The notes: generated by a model not told the origin, from the letters alone. A stretch of DNA of 40,330 nucleotides from an uncultured Wenzhouxiangella sp. (GCA_913057255.1 CAJXNU010000004.1:1-40330), one strand, 5' to 3'; shown: positions 29,820 to 40,118, numbered from the stretch's first letter. Translations and numbers: made by a program.

Positions 29820-29843
29820 GGTGTTGTAGTGAACTATAACACC
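29820..29843. promoter_or_regulatory. Candidate YtrA-type GntR operator
   Basis: GGTGTTGTAGTGAACTATAACACC, 24-bp inverted repeat with one mismatched pair; fits GGTG-N16-CACC. Confidence 0.75.
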
Positions 29844-29861
29844 GGGGCTCAGAAAAATCAA
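29833..29861 (-). promoter_or_regulatory. Candidate sigma70 promoter for the small protein/GntR/ABC operon
   Basis: Minus strand TTGATT-N17-TATAGT; -10 lies inside the palindrome. Confidence 0.6.
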
Positions 29862-29955
29862 CAGCAAAATCGATGGAACGCAAGCGCCATTTATTGATCT
29901 GATACACTGCGCGGTGTTGCCCGTATTCAATACATACAACTGTTAGGAGAAAGTA

Positions 29956-30660
29956 ATGTTTAAAAAGACGCAGCTGGCCCTCGCAACCGCTTTGGTGCTT
30001 GGCAGTGCCTCTACCTTGGTCTCGGCGAATGAGCTTGAGACACCAGAGGATCGTTTGAGCTACACCATTGGCATGGACATCGGTCAATCACTCGGTGAGC
30101 AGGACATGACACTCAATGTGGATCTCTTAGTGGCCGGCCTTCGTGCTGCTTATGCCGGTGAGGAGACTTTACTCACTCAAGAAGAGGCATTGGCTGAGCG
30201 CGAGGCGTTCATGGAGCGTCGCCAGGCCGAGATGGCACAAGCCATGAACCGCGAGGCAGAAGCGAATTTGGCCGAGGGTGAAGCGTTTTTGGCACAGAAC
30301 GCTCAAAATGAGGGTGTCCAAGTGACCGAATCGGGCCTTCAATACCGTGTGATTGAGCCAGGTGAGGGCGCGCAACCCAGCGAAACTGACCGCGTGACAG
30401 TGCATTATCGTGGCACTTTGATCAACGGCACAGAGTTTGATAGCTCGTATGCCCGCAATCAGCCGGCTACCTTTGCGCTCAATCAAGTCATCCCCGGTTG
30501 GACTGAGGGCGTGCAGTTGATGCGTGAAGGCGCAACCTATCAGTTTTTCATCCCAGCCGATTTGGCCTATGGCGCCGAAGGCCGCCCGGGCCCCATTGGC
30601 CCGAATGCCACCTTGATCTTTGATGTCGAATTGCTCGAAGTGGAATCGACCGATTCTTAA
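29956..30660 (+). CDS. FKBP-type peptidyl-prolyl cis-trans isomerase (FkpA/Mip-like, periplasmic)
   Basis: Signal peptide ending VSANE; LSYTIGMDIGQSL dimerisation region; VTVHYRGTLINGTEFDSSYARNQPATFALNQVIPGWTEGVQLM. Confidence 0.95.
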   Translation: MFKKTQLALATALVLGSASTLVSANELETPEDRLSYTIGMDIGQSLGEQDMTLNVDLLVAGLRAAYAGEETLLTQEEALAEREAFMERRQAEMAQAMNREAEANLAEGEAFLAQNAQNEGVQVTESGLQYRVIEPGEGAQPSETDRVTVHYRGTLINGTEFDSSYARNQPATFALNQVIPGWTEGVQLMREGATYQFFIPADLAYGAEGRPGPIGPNATLIFDVELLEVESTDS

Positions 30661-30702
30661 CTAAGACATCTTCGGGGTTTTGAGCGAAACACAGAGGCGG
30701 AT

Positions 30703-31263
30703 ATGGGCTCTTTGAAAGATGCCCTGCTCGAAGCAGGGCTGTCTTCTCCGAAAAAAGAGCGCCGTCGGCCAGCCACCAAGGCCCCGCACGCCAAATCGAA
30801 GTCGCAAGTAAGACACAAGCCGAAGCGTGATCTGGCCTCGGAAGAGGTCGATCTCGCTCAGGCTTATCGCGCACGTCAACAAGCAGAGATTCGGGAAGCC
30901 GAGCAAAAAAAGCAAGCCAAGTTGGCTGAGCAAGAGGCTCGTCGGCAACGCAATAGAGCGCTTGAGAATATTCTGAAAGATCAGATCCTTAATGATCCTG
31001 AGGCCGATTGTCCGAGATATTTCCAATACCGCAACCGCATCAGACGGGTGATGTGCACGCCAGAGCAGAGACAGGCGGTCAATGAGGGTGCGTTGGCGGT
31101 GGTGGTATTTAAAGGTGGGCCGAAGCTCGTCTCATTAGAAACGGCTAAGCAAGTGACCGAGCTGGCACCAGATTTGGTCCCAGATTTGAGTGCTGAGCTC
31201 AGCCAAACCGATGAATCGAGCCAAGATGACTACCCGCCCATCCCCGATGATCTGATGTGGTGA
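30703..31263 (+). CDS. DUF2058 family protein
   Basis: MGSLKDALLEAGL N-terminus, basic coiled linker, FQYRNRIRRVMCTPEQRQAVNEGALAVV region. Confidence 0.85.
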   Translation: MGSLKDALLEAGLSSPKKERRRPATKAPHAKSKSQVRHKPKRDLASEEVDLAQAYRARQQAEIREAEQKKQAKLAEQEARRQRNRALENILKDQILNDPEADCPRYFQYRNRIRRVMCTPEQRQAVNEGALAVVVFKGGPKLVSLETAKQVTELAPDLVPDLSAELSQTDESSQDDYPPIPDDLMW

Positions 31264-31290
31264 TCGGGTATAGGATTTTAATCATTCGTT

Positions 31291-33951
31291 TTAGTCAGTT
31301 AAGTTGGGTCGGAGATAAGTGCTGGCCTGCTCTAAGTCCACGCCTTTCCTTTCTGCGTAGTCTTCTAATTGATCTTCGCCCACTTTGCCCACCACAAAAT
31401 ACTGAGACTCGGGGTGTGAGAAGTAGTAACCACTCACCGCGGCCGTTGGCCACATGGCGAAGTTCTCAGTCAGCGTGAGACCGACCGTGTTGGGTGCATC
31501 CAAAAGATCAAAAATCTTGGTTTTTTCGCTGTGATCCGGGCAGGCAGGATAGCCAGGCGCGGGTCGGATGCCTTGATAGTCCTCGGCGATCAATTGCTCG
31601 GGTGAGAAGTCCTCATCGGGTGCATAGCCCCAAATCTCTCGTCGGACCTTCTCATGCAGCGCCTCTGCCAAAGCCTCTGCCAAGCGATCGGCTAGGGCTT
31701 TGAGCATGATGTCGGCATAATCATCGTCTTTTGGAAGCTTGGCCTGCGCGGTCTCAATGCCGAGACCGGTGGTGACGGCAAAGCAGCCCACGTAGTCTTC
31801 TTTCCCTGATCCAACGGGGGCGACGAAGTCTGACAAACACAAGTTCGCTGAGGGTTTGTCGGCTTGCTGTCGCAGGCCAATGAAACGCTCACGCTCTGTG
31901 CTTCGAGTCTCATCGGTGTAGATGATGATGTCATCGCCTTGGGCATTGGCAGGCATCAAGGCGCACACCGCTTTGGCCTCTAACCAGTCCTCATCAACAA
32001 TTTGTTTGAGCATCGCTTGGGCATCGGCCCACAGGGATCGGGCGGCTTCGCCAACCACGGCATCTTCAAGAATGTCTGGATAGCGTCCGGCCAACTCCCA
32101 GGTTCTAAAAAATGGTGTCCAGTCAATGTAGGAGACCAGATCAGCCAAGGGCCAGTCAATCACGTGATGACCCGGTGTTTTTGGAAGCGGTGGCGTGTAG
32201 CTGGCCCAGTCGATGTCTTTGGCATTTGCGCGGGCTTTGTCCAAACCAATCAACTGTTTTTTGGATTTCTTCTGGAGTGCGCGTTCACGAATCTCTGCAT
32301 AATCGGCTTGGCTGGCCTTGATAAATTCAGCTCGATGGGTGCGGCTGGTGAGCTTTCTGGCCACATCGACTGCTCTTGAGGCATCTTTGACCCAAGTCAC
32401 ACCGGATGGGTAGCAGGGATCAATTTTTAGGGCCGTGTGCGCACGGGAGGTCGTGGCGCCACCGATCATCAAAGGCAAATCGAATTGCTCTTTGTGCATC
32501 GCTTCAGCCACCGTGACCATCTCATCGAGTGATGGCGTGATCAATCCAGACAGGCCAATGGCATCCACATTGGCTTTTTTGGCCTCTTCGAGAATTTTCT
32601 CTGCAGGGACCATGACGCCTAAGTCATGAATATCAAAGCCGTTGCAAGCCAACACCACACCCACGATGTTCTTGCCAATGTCATGCACATCGCCTTTGAC
32701 AGTGGCCAACAAAATCTTGCCTTTTTTCTCGCCTTCCTTTTTCTCTTTTTCTAAGTAAGGCACGAGATAAGCCACGGCTTTTTTCATGACCCGCGCAGAT
32801 TTGACCACTTGTGGCAAGAACATCCGACCATCGCCGAACAAGTCACCCACATAGTTCATCCCATCCATCAATGGACCCTCGATGACCTCGAGTGCGCTGG
32901 GGTGTGCTTGGCGAGCTTCTTCAGTATCCTCGACAATATACTTATCGATGCCCTTGACCAAGGCATATTTGAGTCGCTCAGCCACCGATTTCTCTCGCCA
33001 AGCCTCGTCTTTGACCTGTTGTTTGCCTTCCCCTTTGAAGCGTTCTGCCGCCTCCAACAGTCTCTCAGTCCCATCTTCCCGTCGGTTTAAGACAACGTCT
33101 TCAACCAACTCGCGAAGTTCAGGGTCGATGTCGTCATACACAGCCAGCTGGCCAGCGTTGACAATGCCCATGTCCATTCCCGCCTTAGTGGCATGAAACA
33201 AAAATACCGAGTGCATGGCCTCGCGGACAACCTCGTTGCCTCTAAATGAGAACGACATGTTAGATACGCCGCCAGAGACGTGGCTCCAAGGGAATTTTTC
33301 TTTGAGGATGCGAGCCGCTTCGATGAACGCGATTGAGTAGTTGTCATGCTCAGCCATCCCAGTTGCGACAGGGAAAATATTTGGATCAAAAATAATGTCC
33401 TCAGGTGGGAAATCGGCTTGTTCGGTGAGCAGCTGATAGGCCCGACTGAGGCATTCAATCATCCGTTCCGTGGTATCGGCTTGGCCGGTTTCATCGAATG
33501 CCATGACCACCACAGCGGCCCCGTAGCGGCGAATGGTTCTGGCCTGTTCTAAAAATGCTTCTTCGCCTTCTTTGAGGCTGATTGAGTTGACAATGCCTTT
33601 GCCTTGCAAGCAGCGAAGGCCGGCCTCGATCACGCTGAATTTGCTCGAGTCAATCATGATGGGCACGCGAGCAATGTCGGGTTCTGCAGCAATCAAATTG
33701 AGAAACTCAACCATGACCGCTTCAGCATCAATCAGGCCATCGTCCATATTGACATCGATGATTTGAGCGCCATTTTGGACTTGATCGAGAGCGATCTCGA
33801 GTGCTTCATCGAAACGCTCTTCAACGATCAGGCGCTTAAATTTGGCTGAGCCAGTGACATTGGTGCGCTCGCCAATGTTGACGAATCCCAGATCCGGTGT
33901 AATGACCAACGGTTCAAGTCCGCTGAGGTGGGTGTAGCGGGGCTCACTCAT
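31291..33951 (-). CDS. metH: Methionine synthase, pterin/B12/activation-domain half of a split MetH
   Basis: [68 protein letters not shown], activation domain [15 protein letters not shown]. Confidence 0.96.
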   Translation of the reverse strand: MSEPRYTHLSGLEPLVITPDLGFVNIGERTNVTGSAKFKRLIVEERFDEALEIALDQVQNGAQIIDVNMDDGLIDAEAVMVEFLNLIAAEPDIARVPIMIDSSKFSVIEAGLRCLQGKGIVNSISLKEGEEAFLEQARTIRRYGAAVVVMAFDETGQADTTERMIECLSRAYQLLTEQADFPPEDIIFDPNIFPVATGMAEHDNYSIAFIEAARILKEKFPWSHVSGGVSNMSFSFRGNEVVREAMHSVFLFHATKAGMDMGIVNAGQLAVYDDIDPELRELVEDVVLNRREDGTERLLEAAERFKGEGKQQVKDEAWREKSVAERLKYALVKGIDKYIVEDTEEARQAHPSALEVIEGPLMDGMNYVGDLFGDGRMFLPQVVKSARVMKKAVAYLVPYLEKEKKEGEKKGKILLATVKGDVHDIGKNIVGVVLACNGFDIHDLGVMVPAEKILEEAKKANVDAIGLSGLITPSLDEMVTVAEAMHKEQFDLPLMIGGATTSRAHTALKIDPCYPSGVTWVKDASRAVDVARKLTSRTHRAEFIKASQADYAEIRERALQKKSKKQLIGLDKARANAKDIDWASYTPPLPKTPGHHVIDWPLADLVSYIDWTPFFRTWELAGRYPDILEDAVVGEAARSLWADAQAMLKQIVDEDWLEAKAVCALMPANAQGDDIIIYTDETRSTERERFIGLRQQADKPSANLCLSDFVAPVGSGKEDYVGCFAVTTGLGIETAQAKLPKDDDYADIMLKALADRLAEALAEALHEKVRREIWGYAPDEDFSPEQLIAEDYQGIRPAPGYPACPDHSEKTKIFDLLDAPNTVGLTLTENFAMWPTAAVSGYYFSHPESQYFVVGKVGEDQLEDYAERKGVDLEQASTYLRPNLTD

Positions 33952-34997
33952 GCGGCAACATCCAACGTAAAATCGGCTGGCAGTGGTCTGGGCTCGAATG
34001 GTTTGACGGCTTCAATGATGGCTTTTAGGTGGGCTGGGGTGGTCCCGCAACAGCCACCAATGATATTGATCAAACCATCGGATGCGAAAGTGGCAATGGT
34101 GCTGGCCATATCCTCTGGCGATTCATCGTATTCGCCCAGCTCATTGGGCAGTCCCGCGTTTGGGTGAGCGCTCACCAGTGACTTGGCGACACCGCTGAGC
34201 GCTTTGATGTGCGGTTTGAGTTGATCCGCGCCCAGTGCGCAATTGAAACCAATCGCAACGGGCTGGGCGTGTTCGACAGAGAAATAAAACGCCTCGGCAG
34301 TTTGTCCGGATAGGGTGCGGCCACTGGCATCGGTGATGGTGCCTGAGACCATTAGCGGCCATCGCTCACCCCGTGCTTTGAACTCTTCTTCCACAGCATA
34401 AATCGCGGCTTTGGCATTGAGGGTGTCAAAGACGGTCTCGATCATGATGACATCGGCGCCGCCATCCAAGAGACCGGCAACGGCTTCTTGGTAGGCGGTG
34501 GCCAGATCGGCAAAGGTGATGTTGCGATAGCCAGGTGAGGAGACATTTGGTGAAATGGAGGCGGTTCGATTGGTCGGGCCCAACACGCCGATCACAAACC
34601 TTGGCTGGTCAGGGGTTTGGGCACTGAACTCCTCACAGACCGCTTTGGCCAGTTTGGCGGAGGCCAAGTTCAACTCTTTCGATAAATCTTCAAGCGCATA
34701 GTCTGCTTGACTGATGCGGTTGGCATTAAAGGTGTTGGTCTCGACAAAATCACACCCTACGGCCAAGAAATCTCGATGAATGTCTGCAATTAATTTGGGC
34801 TGGGTGATGCTCAACAAGTCATTGTTGCCTTTCAAGTCGCTGGCATGGTCTTGAAAACGCTCCCCTCGATAATCGGCCTCACTTAAGCGATGTGATTGAA
34901 TCATGGTGCCCATCGCGCCATCGAGAACTAGGATGCGCTCACCCAGTGCTTTGAAGAGCTGCTCGACGCGTATCGGATCATGCCATTTCAACATCAT
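33948..34997 (-). CDS. Methionine synthase, homocysteine-binding half of a split MetH
   Basis: [60 protein letters not shown] (Zn ligands). Confidence 0.95.
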   Translation of the reverse strand: MMLKWHDPIRVEQLFKALGERILVLDGAMGTMIQSHRLSEADYRGERFQDHASDLKGNNDLLSITQPKLIADIHRDFLAVGCDFVETNTFNANRISQADYALEDLSKELNLASAKLAKAVCEEFSAQTPDQPRFVIGVLGPTNRTASISPNVSSPGYRNITFADLATAYQEAVAGLLDGGADVIMIETVFDTLNAKAAIYAVEEEFKARGERWPLMVSGTITDASGRTLSGQTAEAFYFSVEHAQPVAIGFNCALGADQLKPHIKALSGVAKSLVSAHPNAGLPNELGEYDESPEDMASTIATFASDGLINIIGGCCGTTPAHLKAIIEAVKPFEPRPLPADFTLDVAA

Positions 34998-35956
34998 TTA
35001 TCTCCAGTGGTCGGGTGTTTGGATGGATGGGGCACATGCGCAAGTACCGTGATGACTTTAAAGTGAGGGGCTCTTCGCTCGATTGAGGTGACATCACAAA
35101 ATGAAACGTCCAGGCCGATTCGTTCAAACCATGTCCGCAAGCTCTCTGGCAAGAACCCAGGTTGAGAATGTCCATAGGCGCGAACATGGTCGGCATGGTC
35201 GTGCTGATGGAGGGTGGCGCACACCAGCCGTCCGCCCGGAGCCAGCACGCGAGCGGCTTCTTCTATGACTTTCTTTGGCTCAGCGCTGTAGGTCAAGGCA
35301 TGCAACAGCAAGACGGTATCGAAGGTGCCATCGGCAAAGGGCAGCGCGTGCATGTCGCCCAAATGAAAGTTCACGTTGGGCAAATGCGCACTCCGCTCAG
35401 TTCCGGCAGCGACCACCTTTTCTGAGACATCGAGACAATCAATTGACTTGGCTTGCTGTGCCAGCAAATCTGCCATGGCGCCGTCTCCGGAGGCGATGTC
35501 CAAGACTCTCCCGAGAGACAGCAGTTGCTTTAGGGCATGCGCGGTGGCCTCCCAAGTTCGGCCCGGGGAGTAGTGGCGCTCCATATCGCCTGCGACCGAA
35601 TCGACCCAACTCCGTCCGGTGGCGCGCTCGGCCAACACCCCAACCAAGCGTTCAGCGTCGGCATCGATCAAGGCATCATCAAGTCCAGCTTGGAAGGTTT
35701 GCCAGAGTCGAGACATATCCGGGTCTTGATCTTCTTCGGCCAAGCGGTAATAGACCGAGACCCCAGATCGTCGATCCATGACCATGCCCGCCTCACGAAG
35801 CTTGGCCAAATGCGTCGAGACTCTGGGCTGGGCCAGATGCGTGATGCTGGCCAGCTCGGCCACGGTCAGCTCTTCCCGCTCCAATAAAGCGAGGAGGCGC
35901 ACGCGCGTGGCATCGCCCAACAGGCTACAGTAGCGATTGATGAGCTCGAGGTCGAT
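34994..35956 (-). CDS. ArsR-family regulator fused to SAM-dependent methyltransferase (SahR-like)
   Basis: [46 protein letters not shown] plus [52 protein letters not shown]. Start placed at 35956 (ATC) by inference; first bacterial-type start in frame is TTG at 35920. Confidence 0.85.
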   Translation of the reverse strand: MDLELINRYCSLLGDATRVRLLALLEREELTVAELASITHLAQPRVSTHLAKLREAGMVMDRRSGVSVYYRLAEEDQDPDMSRLWQTFQAGLDDALIDADAERLVGVLAERATGRSWVDSVAGDMERHYSPGRTWEATAHALKQLLSLGRVLDIASGDGAMADLLAQQAKSIDCLDVSEKVVAAGTERSAHLPNVNFHLGDMHALPFADGTFDTVLLLHALTYSAEPKKVIEEAARVLAPGGRLVCATLHQHDHADHVRAYGHSQPGFLPESLRTWFERIGLDVSFCDVTSIERRAPHFKVITVLAHVPHPSKHPTTGDK

Positions 35957-35969
35957 GACAATATCCTTC

Positions 35970-35987
35970 TATCGCGATTGAGCGATA
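35970..35987. promoter_or_regulatory. Candidate operator of the ArsR-methyltransferase/metH operon
   Basis: Perfect inverted repeat TATCGC-N6-GCGATA just downstream of a TATAAT -10 (minus strand, 35994..35989). Confidence 0.6.
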
Positions 35988-36051
35988 TATTATACGGCAG
36001 TCAATCGCGAACGTGTGAGATCGCTATGTCTCGAGGACCGAGCCGCAATCG

Positions 36052-36873
36052 CTAGGACTGTTGGTCTTTCCAGCCTCGCAGGATCGCAAACACGTCAGTG
36101 GCGGTCGTGCTCGCGTCGGGATCGTGCATTCTCACAGCCGCGATGATGCTGGGATCGCGCGTTCGTAAGAATGGATTGGTCTGAAGTTCCGTGGCCAGAG
36201 TCACCGGCAGCGTGGGTTCTCCATGGGCTCTGAGCTGGCTCACTGACTCCATGCGCTGGGCGAGTGCTGGGTTGTGCGTATCTACCAGCTGAGCAAAGTG
36301 GCCATTGGCCTGAGTGTACTCATGGCCACAGCACACTTGGGCATCTGGATGGAGTTTGGCCACCTTGTCTAGCGAGCTGAGCATCTGGGCGGCCGTGCCC
36401 TCGAACAGTCGCCCACAGCCCAGTGAAAATAGGGTATCTCCGGAAAAAATGAAGGCGTCGTTATAAAAGACCACGTGCGAGCGGGTATGCCCTGGGGTCT
36501 CAATGACATGAAAGTGAGTCTCTAATGCGTCGATGGATATTTGATCCCCCTCATGGACCGTTTGCGTGACCTGAGGGATGCGGTCATCATCAGGTCCCCA
36601 AACAGGGACCTTGTGTTTGTTCAAGATCTCATCCAAGCCGCCGATGTGGTCGTGGTGGTGATGGGTGATCAAAATCCCCACCAATTTCAAGCCATGCTCA
36701 GCCAATGCGGCCAAGGCGGCTTTGGCACAGCCTGGGTCGACCAACAGGGCGTTTGTATCATCGTGAACCATCCAGATGTAATTGGACTCAAGGGCTGGAA
36801 TTGCCTTCACACGTAGTCTCACAAGCACTCCTTCTGGTATCCTCATGGGCATGTCAATATCTTGCTCTGTCAC
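36052..36873 (-). CDS. gloB: Hydroxyacylglutathione hydrolase (glyoxalase II)
   Basis: ESNYIWMVHDDTNALLVDPG, ILITHHHHDHIGGLDEIL, TPGHTRSHVVFY, CCGHEYTQANGHFA; start may be at an internal Met. Confidence 0.96.
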   Translation of the reverse strand: MTEQDIDMPMRIPEGVLVRLRVKAIPALESNYIWMVHDDTNALLVDPGCAKAALAALAEHGLKLVGILITHHHHDHIGGLDEILNKHKVPVWGPDDDRIPQVTQTVHEGDQISIDALETHFHVIETPGHTRSHVVFYNDAFIFSGDTLFSLGCGRLFEGTAAQMLSSLDKVAKLHPDAQVCCGHEYTQANGHFAQLVDTHNPALAQRMESVSQLRAHGEPTLPVTLATELQTNPFLRTRDPSIIAAVRMHDPDASTTATDVFAILRGWKDQQS

Positions 36874-36890
36874 ATTCTAACGTGTCTGTC

Positions 36891-37508
36891 ATGCCGGCTG
36901 ATTTCTCCAGTCTTCAGGCGATTGAGAGCCGTCTCTTATCCGATCTGGCTCTCCTCACACAGGCGCTCAATCGAGTGGATTGGTTCGTCGAGGTGGCGCC
37001 TGTGATGGGCGCATCCCCTAAGCTCGATGTGACCGCCAAGCGCCATCGCATGTTGTTTGATCACACCGGCCTCGTGTGGCCATGTCAGGCCGTCCCAGAT
37101 GCTTTGCCATTCGATACCAACAGCGTGCCTGCGGTGTTGCTTCGCCACGCTTGGACGCCTGAGCAAACACAGTTCCCCATGGGCCAATGGGCTCGAGTCA
37201 TTAAGCCAGGCGGATTGTTAGTCTCGGTATCTGCCAACCCCTGGCATCCATCGGTTTGGAAGATCATGGGAAAACGCAGTTGGCGTCTGCCGAGTTGGCC
37301 ACATTTCTTATCCATTCATGCCCATCCCGACATTCAACTGGAGATGCACCCATTGACGCGATGGCGCGGTGGCTTGCCCAAGCTGAGTCCTGTGTTGGTG
37401 CTCGTCGGCCAAAAACGTTGTGAAATCGCGCCCATCCATTCAAGGCGATCTGGCCGACTGGCGCTCAAGCACGCGCCAGCGGTCCTTGCTCAGTGTCGTG
37501 CCGCATGA
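36891..37508 (+). CDS. Methyltransferase-domain protein, YafS-like
   Basis: [45 protein letters not shown]; position between gloB and rnhA. Confidence 0.75.
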   Translation: MPADFSSLQAIESRLLSDLALLTQALNRVDWFVEVAPVMGASPKLDVTAKRHRMLFDHTGLVWPCQAVPDALPFDTNSVPAVLLRHAWTPEQTQFPMGQWARVIKPGGLLVSVSANPWHPSVWKIMGKRSWRLPSWPHFLSIHAHPDIQLEMHPLTRWRGGLPKLSPVLVLVGQKRCEIAPIHSRRSGRLALKHAPAVLAQCRAA

Positions 37509-37957
37509 GTGATCGAGTGGTCGAGATTTGGACCGATGGTGCCTGCTTGGGAAATCCTGGCCCGGGAGGCTGGGGCGTGTTGATGCGTTGGAATGGCCAC
37601 AGCAAAGAAGCATCGGGTGGTGTCTTGGATACCACCAACAATCGGATGGAGCTGAGCGCTGCGATTGAAGCCCTTCGCTTGTTAAAAAAACCATGCCAAG
37701 TGAAGCTCGTGACCGACTCAAAGTATGTTCGAGATGGCATCACTCAGTGGCTGCCCAAGTGGCGTGCCAATGGTTGGCGGACGGCCAACAAAAAACCGGT
37801 CAAGAATATGGACTTGTGGCAACAGCTCGATGAGTTGGTGGGCAGCCACCGCATCGAATGGGCCTGGGTCAAGGGGCACAGCGGGCATCCAGAAAATGAG
37901 CGGGTCGATGATTTGGCCAGAGAGGCGGCCATGGCCATTGCCCATGCCCCAGAATAG
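37505..37957 (+). CDS. rnhA: Ribonuclease HI
   Basis: [68 protein letters not shown]. Confidence 0.98.
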   Translation: MSDRVVEIWTDGACLGNPGPGGWGVLMRWNGHSKEASGGVLDTTNNRMELSAAIEALRLLKKPCQVKLVTDSKYVRDGITQWLPKWRANGWRTANKKPVKNMDLWQQLDELVGSHRIEWAWVKGHSGHPENERVDDLAREAAMAIAHAPE

Positions 37958-37997
37958 ACACATAAGATTCAGCCAATCATCTTAGGAAATCGATGGC

Positions 37998-38702
37998 ATG
38001 AAACGACAAATCGTTTTGGATACCGAGACCACGGGACTAGAGCCTGATCTCGGGCACCGCATTGTTGAGATTGGGTGTGTGGAGATCGATGATCGTCGCA
38101 TCACCGATCGGCATTTTCACTGCTACCTAAATCCCGACCGACTGGTGGAGGGCGGTGCCTTAGAGGTCCATGGCATCACCGATGCCTTTTTGGAAGATAA
38201 GCCGAGGTTCCGAGACATCGTCGATGATTTTTTGGCCTTTATCGAAGGAGCTGAGTTGATCATCCACAACGCGCCATTTGACGTGGGATTTCTCGATGCC
38301 GAATTGGCTCGGCTGGAGCGTTCACCAACGATTCAGATCGCTCAAGTGGCCGATATTCTGGATACCGTGGTCTTGGCTAGAGAGCTGCATCCAGGGCAGC
38401 GCGTGAGTTTGGATGCCCTGTGTAAGCGCTATGAGGTAGACAACTCCAACCGTCAGTTGCACGGCGCGTTGCTCGATGCGGAGCTACTCGCTGATGTCTA
38501 TCTCCTGATGACTGGCGGTCAGGTGGATTTGGGGCTCAGTATGCGCTCAGGCACGGAGCAGCATGCGGATCAAGCATCCAAGCAGGCGCTGGATTTATCT
38601 CAATTGGTTTGTCTGCGCGCGAATGAAGAAGAGCTGAGGGCGCATCAACAACAGCTCGACTCCATCAAGAACCAATCAGGGCGCTGCGTCTGGCTCGACT
38701 GA
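37998..38702 (+). CDS. dnaQ: DNA polymerase III epsilon subunit
   Basis: RQIVLDTETTGLEPDLGHRIVEIGCVEI, LIIHNAPFDVGFLDAEL, LHGALLDAELLADVYL. Confidence 0.98.
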   Translation: MKRQIVLDTETTGLEPDLGHRIVEIGCVEIDDRRITDRHFHCYLNPDRLVEGGALEVHGITDAFLEDKPRFRDIVDDFLAFIEGAELIIHNAPFDVGFLDAELARLERSPTIQIAQVADILDTVVLARELHPGQRVSLDALCKRYEVDNSNRQLHGALLDAELLADVYLLMTGGQVDLGLSMRSGTEQHADQASKQALDLSQLVCLRANEEELRAHQQQLDSIKNQSGRCVWLD

Positions 38703-40118
38703 TGTTTGCATGGATGTCAGCAGGGGATGCTCGCGCTGATCCATCCACAACAAAATCTCATAAAACGTCCGAATGTTGCTGACATAACTGACGGCTTCAT
38801 AGCCTCTTGCATAGCCATAGCGCGTTTGGCGATACCACCGCTCTTGCGTGAGGAGAGGCAGGTGCTCTTTGACATCTAGCCATCGATCGGGGTCTTTTCC
38901 TTGGCGCTGAGTGATGACGCGCGCATCTTCTAAGTGACCGAGTCCGATGTTATACGCGGCCAATGCCAAGTAGAGTCGATCGGGCATCTGAATTCTGTCT
39001 GGCAGCCGATCGAGCATCGATCGTAAGTAGCGGGCACCACCCAAAATACTTTGCTCAGGATCCAATCGGTTGTCCACGCCCAGCTGTCCGGCGGTCCGCT
39101 GGGTCAGCATCATCACCCCACGAACACCAGTGGGTGAAACTGCGCGGGGATCCCAGTGCGATTCTTGGTAGCCAACGGCAGCCAATAAGGCCCAGTCCAA
39201 GTCAACTTGTTCAGCGGCCTGCTTGAATAATGACTTGAGGGCAGGCAGGCGACTGGCGACCTGATCCATAAAAGTGAATGTGCCCACTGGCTCATAACCA
39301 TCATCCGCCTGGTAGTGGTGTGCTTTGATCTCAGCGAGTCGATTATTGCTTTGGATTTCATCAAAGAATGCCTGCAGCACTTTTATCAGACTTTCTCTCT
39401 TCTCCCTTCGTACCACCCAAGCCAAGTTCATCTGAGGCTCTAAATCAAAAGCGATGCCAATGGCTGGAAAGAATCGCCGATTGAGTTCAACCACGTTGGA
39501 ATCGGCCACTGTATAGGTGACTTCTTCTCGACTGATGGCATCAAACAAATCCTCGATGCTTGAGTCTTCGGCGACGAACCACTCTAAGCCCGCATTGGCT
39601 GCGCCATTGTCAATGAGTAGCGTCTCGTATCCTTTGCCATCAAGCAGTGCGATCGATCCCCCGCTAAGTTCTTCGATCGCATCAGGTTTCGCTGAGCCTT
39701 GCCGATAGACCACCATGGGCGCAACCGTTTCATAGACAGGGCCAGATGTCAGGCGCGCATCATCGACTGGCGAGGGCAGGCCGGCTGCGATAAAGTCACC
39801 TTGGCCCAAGGCCAGAGCCTGCTTGAGGGCTTGCGGGTGAGGCAGGGTGACCACCTCGAGAGGCACGCCAATGAAGTCAGCGAATGCGCGACCCAACTCA
39901 AACTCAAACCCCGTTTCTCCCTCGGCGCCCAGATAGTAGGTGGTCGCCCCGTTGAGGGTGAGCATGATGATGTGACCGCGGGCTTTAATTTTGTCGAGCT
40001 CTGAGATCTGGTCGTGTCCTGAGCTTGCCAACAACAAAACGGCCACAGCCAGCCACAGACGGGGTAACACAAAGTGCCGCCGACTCAGGAAATACCAAGA
40101 TGTCTTGAAGCTTTTCAT
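38676..40118 (-). CDS. mltF: Membrane-bound lytic murein transglycosylase F
   Basis: SBP_bac_3-like N-terminal domain; SLT domain AAVGYQESHWDPRAVSPTGVRGVMMLTQRTA, AAYNIGLGHLEDAR. Confidence 0.95.
   Translation of the reverse strand: MKSFKTSWYFLSRRHFVLPRLWLAVAVLLLASSGHDQISELDKIKARGHIIMLTLNGATTYYLGAEGETGFEFELGRAFADFIGVPLEVVTLPHPQALKQALALGQGDFIAAGLPSPVDDARLTSGPVYETVAPMVVYRQGSAKPDAIEELSGGSIALLDGKGYETLLIDNGAANAGLEWFVAEDSSIEDLFDAISREEVTYTVADSNVVELNRRFFPAIGIAFDLEPQMNLAWVVRREKRESLIKVLQAFFDEIQSNNRLAEIKAHHYQADDGYEPVGTFTFMDQVASRLPALKSLFKQAAEQVDLDWALLAAVGYQESHWDPRAVSPTGVRGVMMLTQRTAGQLGVDNRLDPEQSILGGARYLRSMLDRLPDRIQMPDRLYLALAAYNIGLGHLEDARVITQRQGKDPDRWLDVKEHLPLLTQERWYRQTRYGYARGYEAVSYVSNIRTFYEILLWMDQREHPLLTSMQTSVEPDAAP

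Noticed and set aside
33940-33955. Frameshift error explaining the metH split
   Set aside because: The break is at the domain linker with a normal stop and ATG; both sides carry extra linker residues, favouring a genuine split. A read check is still advisable.
35957-36051. SAM or SAH riboswitch upstream of the metH operon
   Set aside because: The leader is short and I could not recognise riboswitch core motifs; the palindromes are better explained as protein operators.
36705-36890. N-terminal extension of the 267-aa ORF overlapping gloB on the opposite strand
   Set aside because: Low-quality antisense extension over gloB; ATG at 36891 (MPADFSS) is the sensible start.
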